A stretch of DNA of 64,000 bases from Girardinichthys multiradiatus (taxonomy: Eukaryota > Chordata > Actinopteri > Cyprinodontiformes > Goodeidae): assembly GCF_021462225.1 (NCBI RefSeq), contig NC_061794.1:41602914-41666913 (forward strand), in the 5' to 3' direction. Positions 46,808 through 57,256 of the stretch are shown here, piece after piece. The translations under genes and the position numbers were made by a program. How positions within the stretch are numbered: position 1 is the stretch's first letter; the number at the start of each line of letters is the position of its first letter. Under the pieces are notes generated by a model. That model was given only the letters and a program-made list of their open reading frames with translations, was not told the DNA's origin and made no database searches.

Positions 46808-48435
46808 TATAAGAGCTGTGGTGGATTTTTGGTTTCTTTTCAGATCAGTTTTTGTAGAAAAAAGAAATGTAGGTTGATTTCCAGAAATCAACGTCTCCTG
46901 TAAGTGAGGCGAGACAAACATGTTTCCATTGAGTTTTTCCATTTTTGCTTTCATACAACAACTTAGCCAACCCATTAAAGAGAAAAAATCCTCTACCAAT
47001 TCTTCTTATATCATTTTATACGGGCCCTAAAAATACAGTTAAGGCTGTAAGTAAAATGTTTTCAAACAAAAAAAGGTTGTGATTCTATTTTCAGTGTCAT
47101 TTGAGGACTTGCATTAGCGGTAAAGAATGAAGTGAAACGAGGCTGGAAAGCACCGGGTGAAGGTATAAAACAAAGAAAGTTACACTTACATAACTTAACC
47201 TAATTTATTTATTTTAAATATACATTAAATAATTCCAGTTTTAAGTTTTCCAAAACTTTAATAGACTTAATTTAGTTTATCAGATCTGACAATCTGATGT
47301 CGAGCACATTCACATGGGTTCAACAAATCTGCCTCAGTTTATTTAAAACATCTCAGAAATAGTATCATAAAGTTACTTACTTAGGTTTTTAATGCGACCG
47401 AGTCCACAACGCTCCTCCGTAGCCTCAACAACATGAGAAGACCTGCCGCTACTCTAAACACAATGTGAACATAAGCTGCTGCCTCTTTTTTTAGTGCAGC
47501 TTCCTGTTTCAATGTGAAGGTTTAGAGTAATGTGTAGAAGATTATAGTAGCTGAAGAGCCTATCAGCCACCCACTGCTGAGTAATAAAACGTGTTTTATT
47601 TTTAATTCTAACTATGGCATTGCTGTATTCTACAAGTGGCCAGAGTAGATCTCAGTTAACATTTAATGAAACTTAAAATAGTTTTGAGAGAAAACAAAAC
47701 CCAATATAGAAATGATTCTTTGTATAACATTGTATAATGTTTTAGAACCTCCGTATTTCCTAATGTAAAATACAGAATCTTCCTTGGCTCACTGACAAAG
47801 AAGAGTCTTCATATTTAGTGTTATGTGGTTAAATTAAACGTCTTAAAGCAATATGACATCATGAAGTCACAAAAAAGGAAATATACCACCGTGACTTCTA
47901 AGATTTTACATATTCAGACGTGGTAATCTTTGTGTCGGTATTTAAGTCTAAATAATGGAACTTTGCTTTAAAAACTTGCATAATTTTGTTTGGATATTGC
48001 ATTTATGACTGGAAATAGGCCTTGTTGGCCTCTCAGATTGTTGTAGAGATATTCATGCAAATTATTAAAGGGCTTTAATTATCTAATGGGGCTTTCAGGA
48101 CTTTAAAAGTTTTACTTGTGGGTTTAAAGTCTGAATTGCTGTTTTTTTTTTTTCTTCTACTATTTCACTATAAAATCTGGTTTGGGGGTGAATTTGTAGA
48201 TTGATGTTTTTCACTTTTCCTTTTCACTTATTTAAAAAAGATTGTTTCTAAATTGTCAGGAAAGGAATAATCTTGGACTAATAAGTAGCAAAGTTTTACT
48301 ATTAGATCAAACATTTTTACAAGAGTTTGCTCCAACGTTGGCATAACTTTTGGTAAATAATAAAAATAGATTGTAATAAAAAATGACATTGTGGATAACT
48401 TATTAATGCACATTTGTGCCATTTGCCATGTGAGA
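46808..48435. other. Upstream flank of the GPCR gene
   Basis: The first 190 bases continue the GPCR open frame and may be 5' UTR or an N-terminal extension. Beyond 47000 the sequence is AT-rich and no gene is seen. A non-coding first exon for the receptor is possible but not recognisable. Confidence 0.35.
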
Positions 48436-48900
48436 TCCACAAATATTAATGTACTCTATTGGGTTATTAAGTAATAGACCAACACAAAGCAGCAGATTAT
48501 TGTGTAGTGACAGGAAAATAAAATGAAAATTGCAGCGTGCTTATGTATTCAGCCCCTTTACTTTGATGCCCCTAAGTGAAATCTAGCAGAACCGAATGTT
48601 TTTAGAAGTCACCTACATTGTAAATAGAGTCAACCTATGTTTAATTTAATCTCAGTATAAATAGACTGCGGCCTAGAGACAGATAAAAACTAGAAATCCA
48701 CATCAGCACACTCCTGCTGGATGACAACAGTTCTAGAATGGACTGGTTTTGAAAAAAAGATATTCAAGTGTTACCCAGTCATTGTCCAGACCTATATTCA
48801 ATTGAGAATATGTAGGAAGAAGAATGGGCAAAAAGATCACTCTAGATCTTGAAAGCTGGTAAAGATATAAAAGCAGCTGCAACTGTTCTACAAAGGGGGA
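48436..48900 (+). mobile_element. Decayed Tc1-like transposon, internally deleted
   Basis: The left part (48460-48680: TTCAGCCCCTTTACT and GTCAACCTATGTTTAATTTA) matches the start of a common fish Tc1 family, and 48775-48890 (CAGTCATTGTCCAGACC, GAAGAATGGGCAAAAAGATC) matches the end of its transposase gene. The middle is missing. 13930-14335 and 61585-61850 belong to the same or a close family. Confidence 0.65.
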
Positions 48901-48946
48901 CTATTTCTTAAAATAAATTAAAACCATATATCCTTTTAAACCCCTC

Positions 48947-49897
48947 ATGACGACCACAAAATCGAGGCACGTGACGTCACCCGGTACAGCAGAGCCGGGG
49001 TCCCACCCTGGAGCCAGGCCTGGGGTCGGGACTCGTCGGAGAGCGCCTGGTGGTTGGGTTGCTCCTCGCGGGACCTGGCCGGGCGAAGCCCGAACGAGAG
49101 ACGCGAGACCATCCCCCAGTGGGCCCACCACCTGCAGGGGGAACCGTGAAGGACCGGTGCAAAGAGGATTGGGCGGCGGACGAAGGTGGAGACCTCAGCG
49201 GCCCGATCCCCAGATGTTTAGGCTGGCTCTAGGGATGTGGAATGTCACCTCGCTGGGGGGGAAGGAGCCTGAGCTTGTGCGGGAGATCAAGAGATATCGA
49301 CTAGAAATAGTCGGGCTCGCCTCCACGCACAGCGTGGGCTCTGGAACCCATCTCCTCGAGAGGGGCTGGACTCTCTTCTACTCTGGAGTGGCCCACGGGG
49401 AGAGGCGGCGGGCTGGGGTGGGTTTGCTTGTTGCCCCCCAGCTCAGCCGTCTCGTGTTGGGGTTTACCCCAGTGGATGACAGGGTCGCATCCCTGCGCCT
49501 TCGGGTTGGTGAGAGGTCTCTGACTATCATTTCAGCCTACGGGCCGAGTGGTAATGCGGAGTACCCGGCCTTCTTGGCGTCTCTGTCGGGGGTGCTGGAT
49601 AGTGCCCCTACTGGGGACTCCATTATTCTGCTGGGGGACTTCAACGCCCACGTGGGGAACGACAGTGACACCCGGAGAGGTGTGATCGGGTGGAATGGCC
49701 TCTCTGATCTGAATCCGAGTGGTGCTTTGTTATTGGACTTCTGTGCTAGTCACGGATTGTCCATAATGAACACCATGTTCAAACATAAGGGTGTCCATCA
49801 GTGCACTTGGCACCAGGACACCCTAGGCAGGAGGTCAATGATCGACTTTGTTGTCGTATCATCAGACCTTTGGCCACATGTTTTGGACACTCGGTGA
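48947..49897 (+). pseudogene. Rex3 endonuclease domain
   Basis: An open frame of 316 codons. From about codon 88 it encodes an AP-endonuclease-like domain: [45 protein letters not shown] and [10 protein letters not shown] are its usual blocks (catalytic Asp and Asn in GDFNAH). The 5' part is translated 5' leader and may not belong to the protein. The frame ends at a 1-base deletion relative to the sister copy. Confidence 0.85.
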
Positions 49898-50204
49898 AGA
49901 GAGGGGCTGAGCTGTCCACTGATCATCACCTGGTGGTGAGTTGGATCCACTGGGGGAGGAGAAAGCCGGACAGACTTGGCAGGCCAAAGCGCATAGTGAG
50001 GGTCTGCTGGGAATGTCTGGCGGAGCCCTTGGCCAGGGATGTATTCAACTCTCACCTCTGGGAGAGCTTTGACCAGATGCCGACGGATGTTGGAGACATA
50101 GAGTCCGAGTGGACCATGTTCTCCGCATCTATTGTCGATGCTGCTGCCCGTAGCTGCGGCCGTAAGGTCTGCGGTGCCTGTCGCGGCGGCAATCCCCGAA
50201 CCCG

Positions 50205-51110
50205 GTGGTGGAGAAGCTGAAGCTGAAGAAGGAGTCCTATCGGCTGTGGTTGGCTTGTGGGACTCCTGAGGCGGCTGACGGGTATCGTGGGGCCAAGCGT
50301 GCCGCGGCCCGGGCTGTGGCAGAGGCAAAAACTCGGACCTGGGAGGAGTTCGGTGAGGCCATGGAGAAGGACTACCGGTTGGCCCCGAAGCGATTCTGGC
50401 AAACCGTCCGGCGTCTCAGGAGGGGGAAGCCGTGCTTCGCCAACACTGTTTACGGTGGGGGTGGGGAGCTGCTGACCTCGACTGGGGACATTATCGGCCG
50501 GTGGAAGGAGTACTTCGAGGATCTCCTCAATCCTGCCATCACGCATTCCCTGGTGGAAACAAAGGCTGGGGACTTTGGGTTGGACTCTTTCATCACCCAG
50601 GCTGAAGTCACCGAGGTGGTTAAAAAGCTCCGCGGTGGCAGGGCTTCGGGGTTGGATGAGATCCGCCCTGAGTACCTCAAGTCTTTGGATGTTGTGGGGC
50701 TATCATGGTTGACACGCCTCTTCAACATTGCGTGGCGGACGGGGACAGTGCCTTTCGATTGGCAGACTGGGGTAGTGGTCCCCCTACATATGAAGGGTGA
50801 CCGGAGGGTGTGTTCCAACTACAGGGGGATCACACTCCTCAGCCTCCCTGGTAAGGACTACGCCAGGGTATTGGAGAGGAGAGTCCAGCCGATAGTCAAA
50901 CCCCGCTTCAGGAGGAGCAGTGTGGTTTTTGTCCCGGCCGTGGAACACTGGACCAGCTCTATACCCTCTACAGGGTACTCGAGGGTTCATGGGAGTTTGC
51001 CCAACCGGTCCACGTGTGTTTTGTGGACCTGGAGAAAGCAATCGACTGTGTCCCTCGTGATGCCCTGTGGGGGATGCTCCAGGAGTATGGAATCGGGGGC
51101 CCTTTACTAG
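50205..51110 (+). pseudogene. Rex3 reverse transcriptase, N-terminal half
   Basis: A 301-codon frame with the reverse transcriptase start: RRLRRGKPCF, LRGGRASGLDEIRPEYLKS, TGVVVPLHMKGDRRVCSNYRGI and the following region. The RT palm with FADD is absent because the element stops at 51148, and a frame change occurs near 50980. It cannot produce an active enzyme. Confidence 0.82.
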
Positions 51111-51148
51111 GGGCCATCTGATCTCTGTACAAGCGGAGCAGGAGTTTG

Positions 51149-51499
51149 GTAGATTAACATATTATTTAAATATTAATGGATATATATCTATTTTAGGTAT
51201 TATTCAGTCAACTCAGAGGTAACAGAGGTAAGAACGATACAGTCAGAGTTACTTGTGACAAGGGTAGCCCACTTTGCAAAGCAACTACAAAGTTTTGACA
51301 CCCTATCTCTTTATTTATATACACAATTCAACAGACAGTTCAGACAGGGTGTATGTGTGTGAGACTGAAAGGAGGCTGGTTCTCACGGAGATAACGATGA
51401 TCTCACACACACAGGGAGGAAGGCATAGTGCAGGTTCCTTGCAACACAAAGTTTTTACATGAGTGATAACAAGTCCTCGCACCCATCCAACAATCTAGA
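51149..51499. other. Unclassified segment between two retrotransposons
   Basis: Neither Rex3 nor recognisable LINE sequence. It has a repetitive GTGTGTGTGAGACTGAAAGG style but no clear ends. It could be the flank of the missing Rex3 3' part or a piece of another element. Confidence 0.3.
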
Positions 51500-53690
51500 A
51501 ATCAAAATGGGTTTTGAAAAGGGAGAAGCACAAATGACTCTGCATTATGTTTAGAATATAAAATTAGGAGAGCACAAATAAACAAAGAAAATGTAGTAGC
51601 TGTATTTTTCGACATAGAAAAGCTTATGACATGATGTGGGTTGAAGGATTATTAATTAAATTAAATAAAATGGGTATTACTGGAAAAATGTTTAACTGGA
51701 TTAAATATTTTTTATCAAATAGAACAATACAAGTAAGAATTGGTCAAGAATTGTCAGGTAAATATATAATAGATAATGGTACTCCTCAGGGAAGTATTAT
51801 AAGTCCGTTATTGTTTTCTATAATGATAAATGATGTATTTAAAAATATTGGTAAGGACGTCGGTTGCTCACTATTTGCAGATGATGGAGCTATATGGAAA
51901 AGGGGTCGTAATATCAAACTTATTGAAAAGAAAATATAGGATGAAATTATTAGAATAGAACAATGGGCAAATCAATGGGGATTTAAATTCTTAGTAGAAA
52001 AAACAAAAGTAATGGTGTTCACACAAAAAAGGAAAAGAGAAAATATAAAACTAAAATTATACAATCAAGTTTTAGAACAAGTAAAAAATATAACATTTTT
52101 AGGTATATGGTTTGATGAAAAAATTATATGGAAAGTACATATGGAAAGAATCATAGATAAATGCAAAGAAATATTAAATATTATGAGATGTATGGCTGGT
52201 ATTGATTGGGGAGCAGATCGAACATCATTAAAAAGAATTTATATAGGATTAATTAGATCAAATATTGATTATGGAAGTATAATTTATGGATCAGCAACAA
52301 ACACATCTTATAAAATTAGACAATATACAACATCAAGCTTTAAGAATTTATACAGGACCAATCAGAACCAGTCCAATAGCAGCACTCCAGGTAGAGATGG
52401 GAGAGATGCCATTAGATCTACGAAGGAAACAGTTAGCAATAAATTACTGGATAAATTTACAAAGCAATAATCCGGATTATCCCACACGTGATATTTGAAA
52501 ACCATGCTGGGAAAAAGAAAAAAAACAAATTAAGAGTTTTGGTTGGATTATCAATAATATAGCAAAAGAATTTCAAATATATGAAAAAGAAATAAGTTCA
52601 ATGTTGCCTTTGCCAGTAGTGGATACGGCATTGATGGAAAAGAAAAAGGATAAGAAATGTAGATTAGATTCAAGTATAATACAGGAATATATAAACAATT
52701 ACTATCATTATGTCCAGATTTACACAGACGCATCAAAAACAGATGAAAAAATAGGAATAGCATTTGTAATACCAGAATTTAAAATAAAAGTAGGAAAAAA
52801 AATTACAGATGGATTATCGATATATTCAGGAGAATTATTAGCCATATTGTTAGCAGTGCAGTGGGTGGAGGATATAAAACCATTAAAACAATAATTTGTT
52901 CAGACTCAAGTTCAGCATTATTAAGTTTAAAACATAATCATTCAGAGGGTAGACCAGACATTTTGTTGGAAATAAAACATACTTTATTTAGAATACAAAG
53001 AATGGGATTAATATTAGTGTTTTTATGGGTACCAGCACATGTAGGAGTTGGAGGGAATGAGATGGACAGGATAGCAAAGAAGGCAACACAAAACAACATT
53101 AGCTTTATAATTAATATTAGTAGGTCAGAGGCAAGAAATATAATTAAACAGAGAATCAGGAAAGAGTGGCAAAAAAGGTGGGATGAAGAAAGGAAAGGAA
53201 GATGGTTTTATAGAATCAACAAGATAGTTGGAGAAGTAAGAACTGGAAGAAGGAGCAGAAAAGAGGAAAGATTAATTACAAGATTAAGAATAGGACACAC
53301 AGAACTTAATTCTACATTGTTCAAGATAAAGAAACATAATACAGGAAAGTGTGGTCATTGTGGAGAGGAGGAAATAATAGAACATGTAATATTGAAGTGT
53401 CAGAAATATGAACAAGAAAGAACAATTTTAAGGAGAGAATTTGTAGGTATTAAAGAAAATTTTATTTTGAGAGATACTATGCAAAGACGTTTAGGTAGCA
53501 AACATATTCAAATTATAATTAGATTTTTCAAAAAAACTAAATTAATAAATAGAATTTGATTGTTGTAATAGTGAATAAGATTTAAAACCATGAAGAACCA
53601 CACTCCTACCAGTCGGTGGCGGTAATGCACATCATAACGTTATTTGCCAACTGACAAAAAATAACACAGAAGAAGAAGTTTCTAGCTGTA
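51500..53690 (+). mobile_element. 5'-truncated LINE with reverse transcriptase and RNase H (I/Nimb-like)
   Basis: An AT-rich element on the plus strand. 51507-51930 encodes GFEKGRSTND, VAVFFDIEKAYDMMW (one base lost) and NGTPQGSIISPLLFSIMIND, then the catalytic SLFADDGAIW. The thumb follows at 52012-52350. 52715-53090 is an RNase H domain: IYTDASKT, IYSGELLAILLAVQWV, ICSDSSSALLSL, WVPAHVGVGGNE. A Cys/His cluster CGHCGEEEIIEHVILKC closes the protein (53350-53400). The 3' end has the CCAGTCGGTGGCGGTAATGC block and a GAA-rich tail at 53668-53682. RT plus RNase H plus this end suggests the I superfamily. Several frameshifts make it inactive. Confidence 0.88.
52861..53559 (+). pseudogene. RNase H and C-terminal part of the I-like LINE protein
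   Basis: The longest surviving frame of the element (232 codons). It carries the second half of the RNase H domain with SDSSSALLSL and WVPAHVGVGGNEMDRIAKKA, a basic linker, then GRRSRKEERLITRLRIGHTELN and the CCHC-like cluster, and ends at the normal C-terminus. The first half of RNase H is in a different frame at 52601-52894. Confidence 0.82.
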
Positions 53691-54039
53691 AAGCGGCAGA
53701 AGCTAGTTATTTATATCGTCTTGTTCTCGTGTTGGTGATACTTTGCCAGTTATTCTGTAACAGTAAAACCGTTGACTGTATATAAGTTGCTTTTTTGCAA
53801 AATGTACTCTTTGAATAACAACGGCAATAAGCTAAAAACTTCAGATATTTTTTTATCGCTTTACCGAACTAACTTTAGCTAGCTAACTACTAGGGCTAGT
53901 TTACCAGCGTTAGCATCAACTCAGCTTTGTTGCTGGAGCTCAAAATCATGTTTTAATTTAATTTCTAGTCATTTATAGAAGTCTTGTTTTTTGTGACTAC
54001 AAGCTTTGTCCCAGTTATTCCCTTTGAAATAACAACATT
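53691..54039. other. Upstream flank of the RING/PHD gene
   Basis: Non-coding sequence directly after the LINE tail and before the start codon at 54040. Promoter and 5' UTR of the RING/PHD gene should be here. No TATA box is evident. Confidence 0.4.
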
Positions 54040-56910
54040 ATGAATAAACCCGTAGCTTTAAACGCAGCTGAAGGACAATCTGCTGACGCCAGGTCGGATT
54101 CGGATAAATGCTACATCTGCTTGAGTCCCTTTGAGAAACAAACAGTGGGATTTTTGGAGAAGTGCCCACACTTGTTTTGTTTTGAGTGTATCTACCAGTG
54201 GTCTCAGGTAAACTCTTCATTGTTCACTGATTGTTTTGATGTCCAGCTAACAGTTGCAACCCACCATGAGTCTTAACTACAACTTTTTGTTACACAAAAC
54301 ATTAAATATTTTAGTCTGCAAGCATTTTGGGACTTTGAATCAAACTTTTATAAATGCTCTCTAGCTTGTTGTTTACTGTAAATTGATCATATTTGGGGTG
54401 ATGGGCTTGTAGGGGGACTTTATTTTCAATGAAAGGGTTTCAAAGGTTTTTAGGCTTTGCTCACTTTCAACGCTTTTTAGATAGAAGTAAGGATTGTTCT
54501 TACAAAGAAAATATTTGTAAGCTTTAGTAATAGGAAGAAAGTGAAACATTCCTGATACAATCCATGTATAAGGTTTCTTCTGGTCCAAATATTTGGACTT
54601 GCCCCCAATTTAGCCAAAACAAATACGAAGTATCAGTAATTATAAAGAATAATAAATAGCGGGGCTTAAAATGTCGCAATTGATAATGTATTAAAATTAT
54701 GGTTGTATGTAAAAGATGTTATCAGTCTAATATACTTGAAGAAAGTCACGGAGTGCTGGTGAGTAAGGCAAAGTTTAGCTGGAACTTAAAACATGGTAAA
54801 AATATCTCTGCCAGACTGATCACAGAGAAGTTTAGAAAACGTGTGTTTGTGGTTTATTATACAGTCATGGCCGAAAAATTATCTAAACTAGATAATATAT
54901 CCTTATGGCTGGAAATCTAATTACACATTCACAATTCGTGGAATAAAAGATTATTTCAGATCAACCTAATATCAGGATGAAAACTTCCAGTCTTGGTCAG
55001 AGTGTGTAATCCGTCCAAAAGAGTGTCTATCTCACCACAAGAGGAACTTCTTCCAACAATCCAGGCACGATTAGGTGACAATCTGTGGAGTTCCCAGCAT
55101 AGGACAACACCATGTCAGAGGACAAAAGTTATAACAACCTGACTTAAAGATGGTGAAAATCATGGACCAATAAACGTCACAACTCATTGGTCAACAGATC
55201 TCATGAAAGTGTCCCATTAGTCCATCCAGTAATAACTATTCCCATCTGATGTCTTTGCGAGTAAAATTCTTAAACATAACACTGTCACGTGTAAGCAGAG
55301 GTGCTGAAGAAGATGTCAAGTTAATTTTTGCTGTTTTGTTTCATGTTTAAGACGGCCAACACCTGCCCGGTGGATCGAATTAGTTTTGCTTATATCCTGC
55401 AGAGACGGTGTCCTGGAGAGGACAATCAGAAGAAGGTGTGTTGATAAAGTGTTTCTTTTATAGATTTATAAGTGCCAAAAGCGCTAACATAATGGCACTT
55501 TGTGAAAGAAGCATTTGTATATCGGGTAATTTAAATAAAATCTTAATGAACCGATTAAATAAATAAGTGTATAGACATATCTCAATAGTTTTCATTATGT
55601 GTAAATTCAATTCAGTTTTATTTATATAGCGCCACTTCACAACACATGTTGTCTCAAGGCACTTCATAAAAGTCAAGTACATACATTCCAATTAATCCTA
55701 ACCATTGAACAGTGCAGTCAGAGTTAGTTATTTATTCAAAATATTTATTGGACTTATTTATTTTTGGAATTCTGACCCGTCTGGTCCTCCATATGCCTGT
55801 AGATCAAAGTGGCGACACGCAGAATGGACGATGAGACTGAGGAGGACTGGAGAAGCATAGTTATCTGCGAGGAATGTGGGCGCAGCGGCCACAGGGACCG
55901 ACTGCTGGTTTGCAGACACTGTGACTCTGGGTGAGGCTTTGCATTAATTACCTACATAGTTTTTTTTTCTTGTCTTTGTGTTTGCATAAATAAATTGCTA
56001 ATTTGCCACGGCTCTGCAGGTATCACATGGACTGCTTGACTCAACCTCTAAATACTGTCCCTGAAGGAGACTGGATGTGCCCTGAGTGTGTGGTCGCTTC
56101 TCAGAATACAGGTATATGTTTGATCAGTAAGATGATGCCTGAATACATAGGTTAAATGTTTTCACAACTTATTGTTGATGCTGTTATTTGGAAACAATAT
56201 AGTTTCTCTCCTGCCGCAGCAAATTGCTAATGTGTGAACACGTGCAGACTTTTAATGATTTGTCATGGTATGTAAATGATGACATCTCATGATTTTCTTG
56301 AAGGGCGGGCGGTCGGTCCTGTTGGTGGAGGGGAGTGCCCCCTTTGGAATGGTAGAGGGAAAGGCTGGTAGGCTTTAGTTATTCAGTTGAGGCCAAGTTG
56401 AGACACCTACGTAAGCATTTTGCCATGCTTGCCAATCAGTGATGAAACACAGAGTTAGCTAAGTTCTTCTTGTAGTTGCTGAATTATTTTAGTCTTGACC
56501 AATGGGTAGCCATTACCTTCTAGAAAAATAGGACTAAACCTAAAGCAGAGAGATCAGATGCTACCTTCAGTAGCATTCTTGGATTTTACATCTGTGAGAC
56601 AATAGGTGTCATCAATACTTTAAAAGCAATTGTATGTTGAAGGCAGCAGTTATCCAAGCGTACAAACCTAAAAACAACTGCTTTGGTGAAACGTCTCTAT
56701 TCAGAGGGCTTTTTGGCAGAGGAGGAAGACATTAGTGATGGAGAAGTCACAGACCTCCTTGCTGACATGGACCAAACTCCATCTACAAGCAGTCGCCTCC
56801 GGGCCTCAACCGTGAATCATCCCAACAACTTCACAGAAAGACGGCGGAGCGTGAGGATCCAGAGCAGAGGGGAAAGCAGCAGTCCATATCAACGCCCCCA
56901 AACCTCATGG
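54040..56910 (+). CDS. RING and PHD finger protein, PHRF1-like (5' part)
   Basis: Five exons join in frame to 226 codons: 54040-54207, 55352-55435, 55803-55930, 56020-56111 and 56705-56910, all GT-AG. The start is MNKPVALNAAEGQS. The RING finger (about residues 25-62) reads CYICLSPFEK, CPHLFCFECI and CPVDR; as in PHRF1 the last zinc ligand is Asp, not Cys. A C4HC3 PHD finger (about 105-150) reads ICEECGRSG, VCRHCDSGYHMDC and DWMCPECV. Then EEEDISDGEVTDLLADM and SSPYQRPQT match a linker block that follows the PHD in PHRF1. PHRF1 is a nuclear ubiquitin ligase/chromatin reader linked to TGF-beta signalling and DNA repair. The final exon ends at a good donor, so more exons are expected, but none is seen before 64000. 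It may be PHRF1, a shorter paralogue, or a damaged copy. Confidence 0.8.
54860..55260 (+). mobile_element. Decayed Tc1-like transposon in intron 1 of the RING/PHD gene
   Basis: It begins ACAGTCATGGCCGAAAAATT, a known type of Tc1/mariner end, and keeps rough traces of a transposase gene on the plus strand. No open frame survives. Confidence 0.45.
55608..55720 (-). repeat. LINE 3' end fragment
   Basis: TTCAATTCAGTTTTATTTAT then ATAGCGCC and the GTTGTCTCAAGGCACTTC block are the reverse-oriented 3' end of a common fish LINE, similar in style to 15788-15860. Confidence 0.6.
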
Positions 56911-57256
56911 GTGAGTTTAGCATTACAGTACAGGGAGTCATCTGTCGTCACATGTATAGTAAGGAAGATATTTAAAAGAAATGTAAAATCAGGACCTTCA
57001 TTCGTGTGATCACATGATCCCCTGACTATAGTATGTGTTGTTTATTTCTCTGGAGAGACATCCAGCCTACATTTGCATTTTCTTTAGTTTTGCGACTTGG
57101 ATAAATGTGAATACTTGTTTGATTACAGTAACTGACATTTGTTTGCCTACATCAACTGGGTGTGACAATGTACTTGCATTGGCTTCATGCAGGCAGTATA
57201 ATAAGTATTTAACACTTCAACGTTTTTCTCAGTAAATATATTTTTGTTGAAGAGGA

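Larger units (their letters stand above)
48945..51148 (+). mobile_element. Rex3 retrotransposon lacking its 3' part
   Basis: Rex3 is an RTE-clade LINE of fishes. This copy begins with the GC-rich 5' region, then an AP-type endonuclease and the first half of the reverse transcriptase. TGGCAGACTGGGGTAGTGGT at 50760-50779 matches, with one change, the Rex3 PCR primer I remember from the literature. The catalytic FADD, the C-terminus and the 3' end are missing: similarity stops at about 51148 within GCAGGAGTTTGG. Compared with 57251-59499 it has a 1-base loss near 49893 and a 20-odd-base loss near 50212, both breaking the frame. Confidence 0.9.

Noticed and set aside
45851..46999. Start codon of the GPCR at 46999
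   Set aside because: The extra 64 residues contain no receptor-like sequence or signal peptide, while the start at 46807 gives a normal short N-terminus with a glycosylation site. The longer form is kept as an alternative only.
50052..50546. Minus-strand open frames opposite both Rex3 copies
   Set aside because: They recur at the same relative place in the two copies and mirror the GC-rich Rex3 coding strand; no independent domain is seen.
56683..57009. Frame with an apparent start at 56683 as a separate small gene
   Set aside because: The codon there is TTG, not ATG. The frame is exon 5 of the RING/PHD gene, entered through an acceptor at 56704 and left through the donor at 56911.
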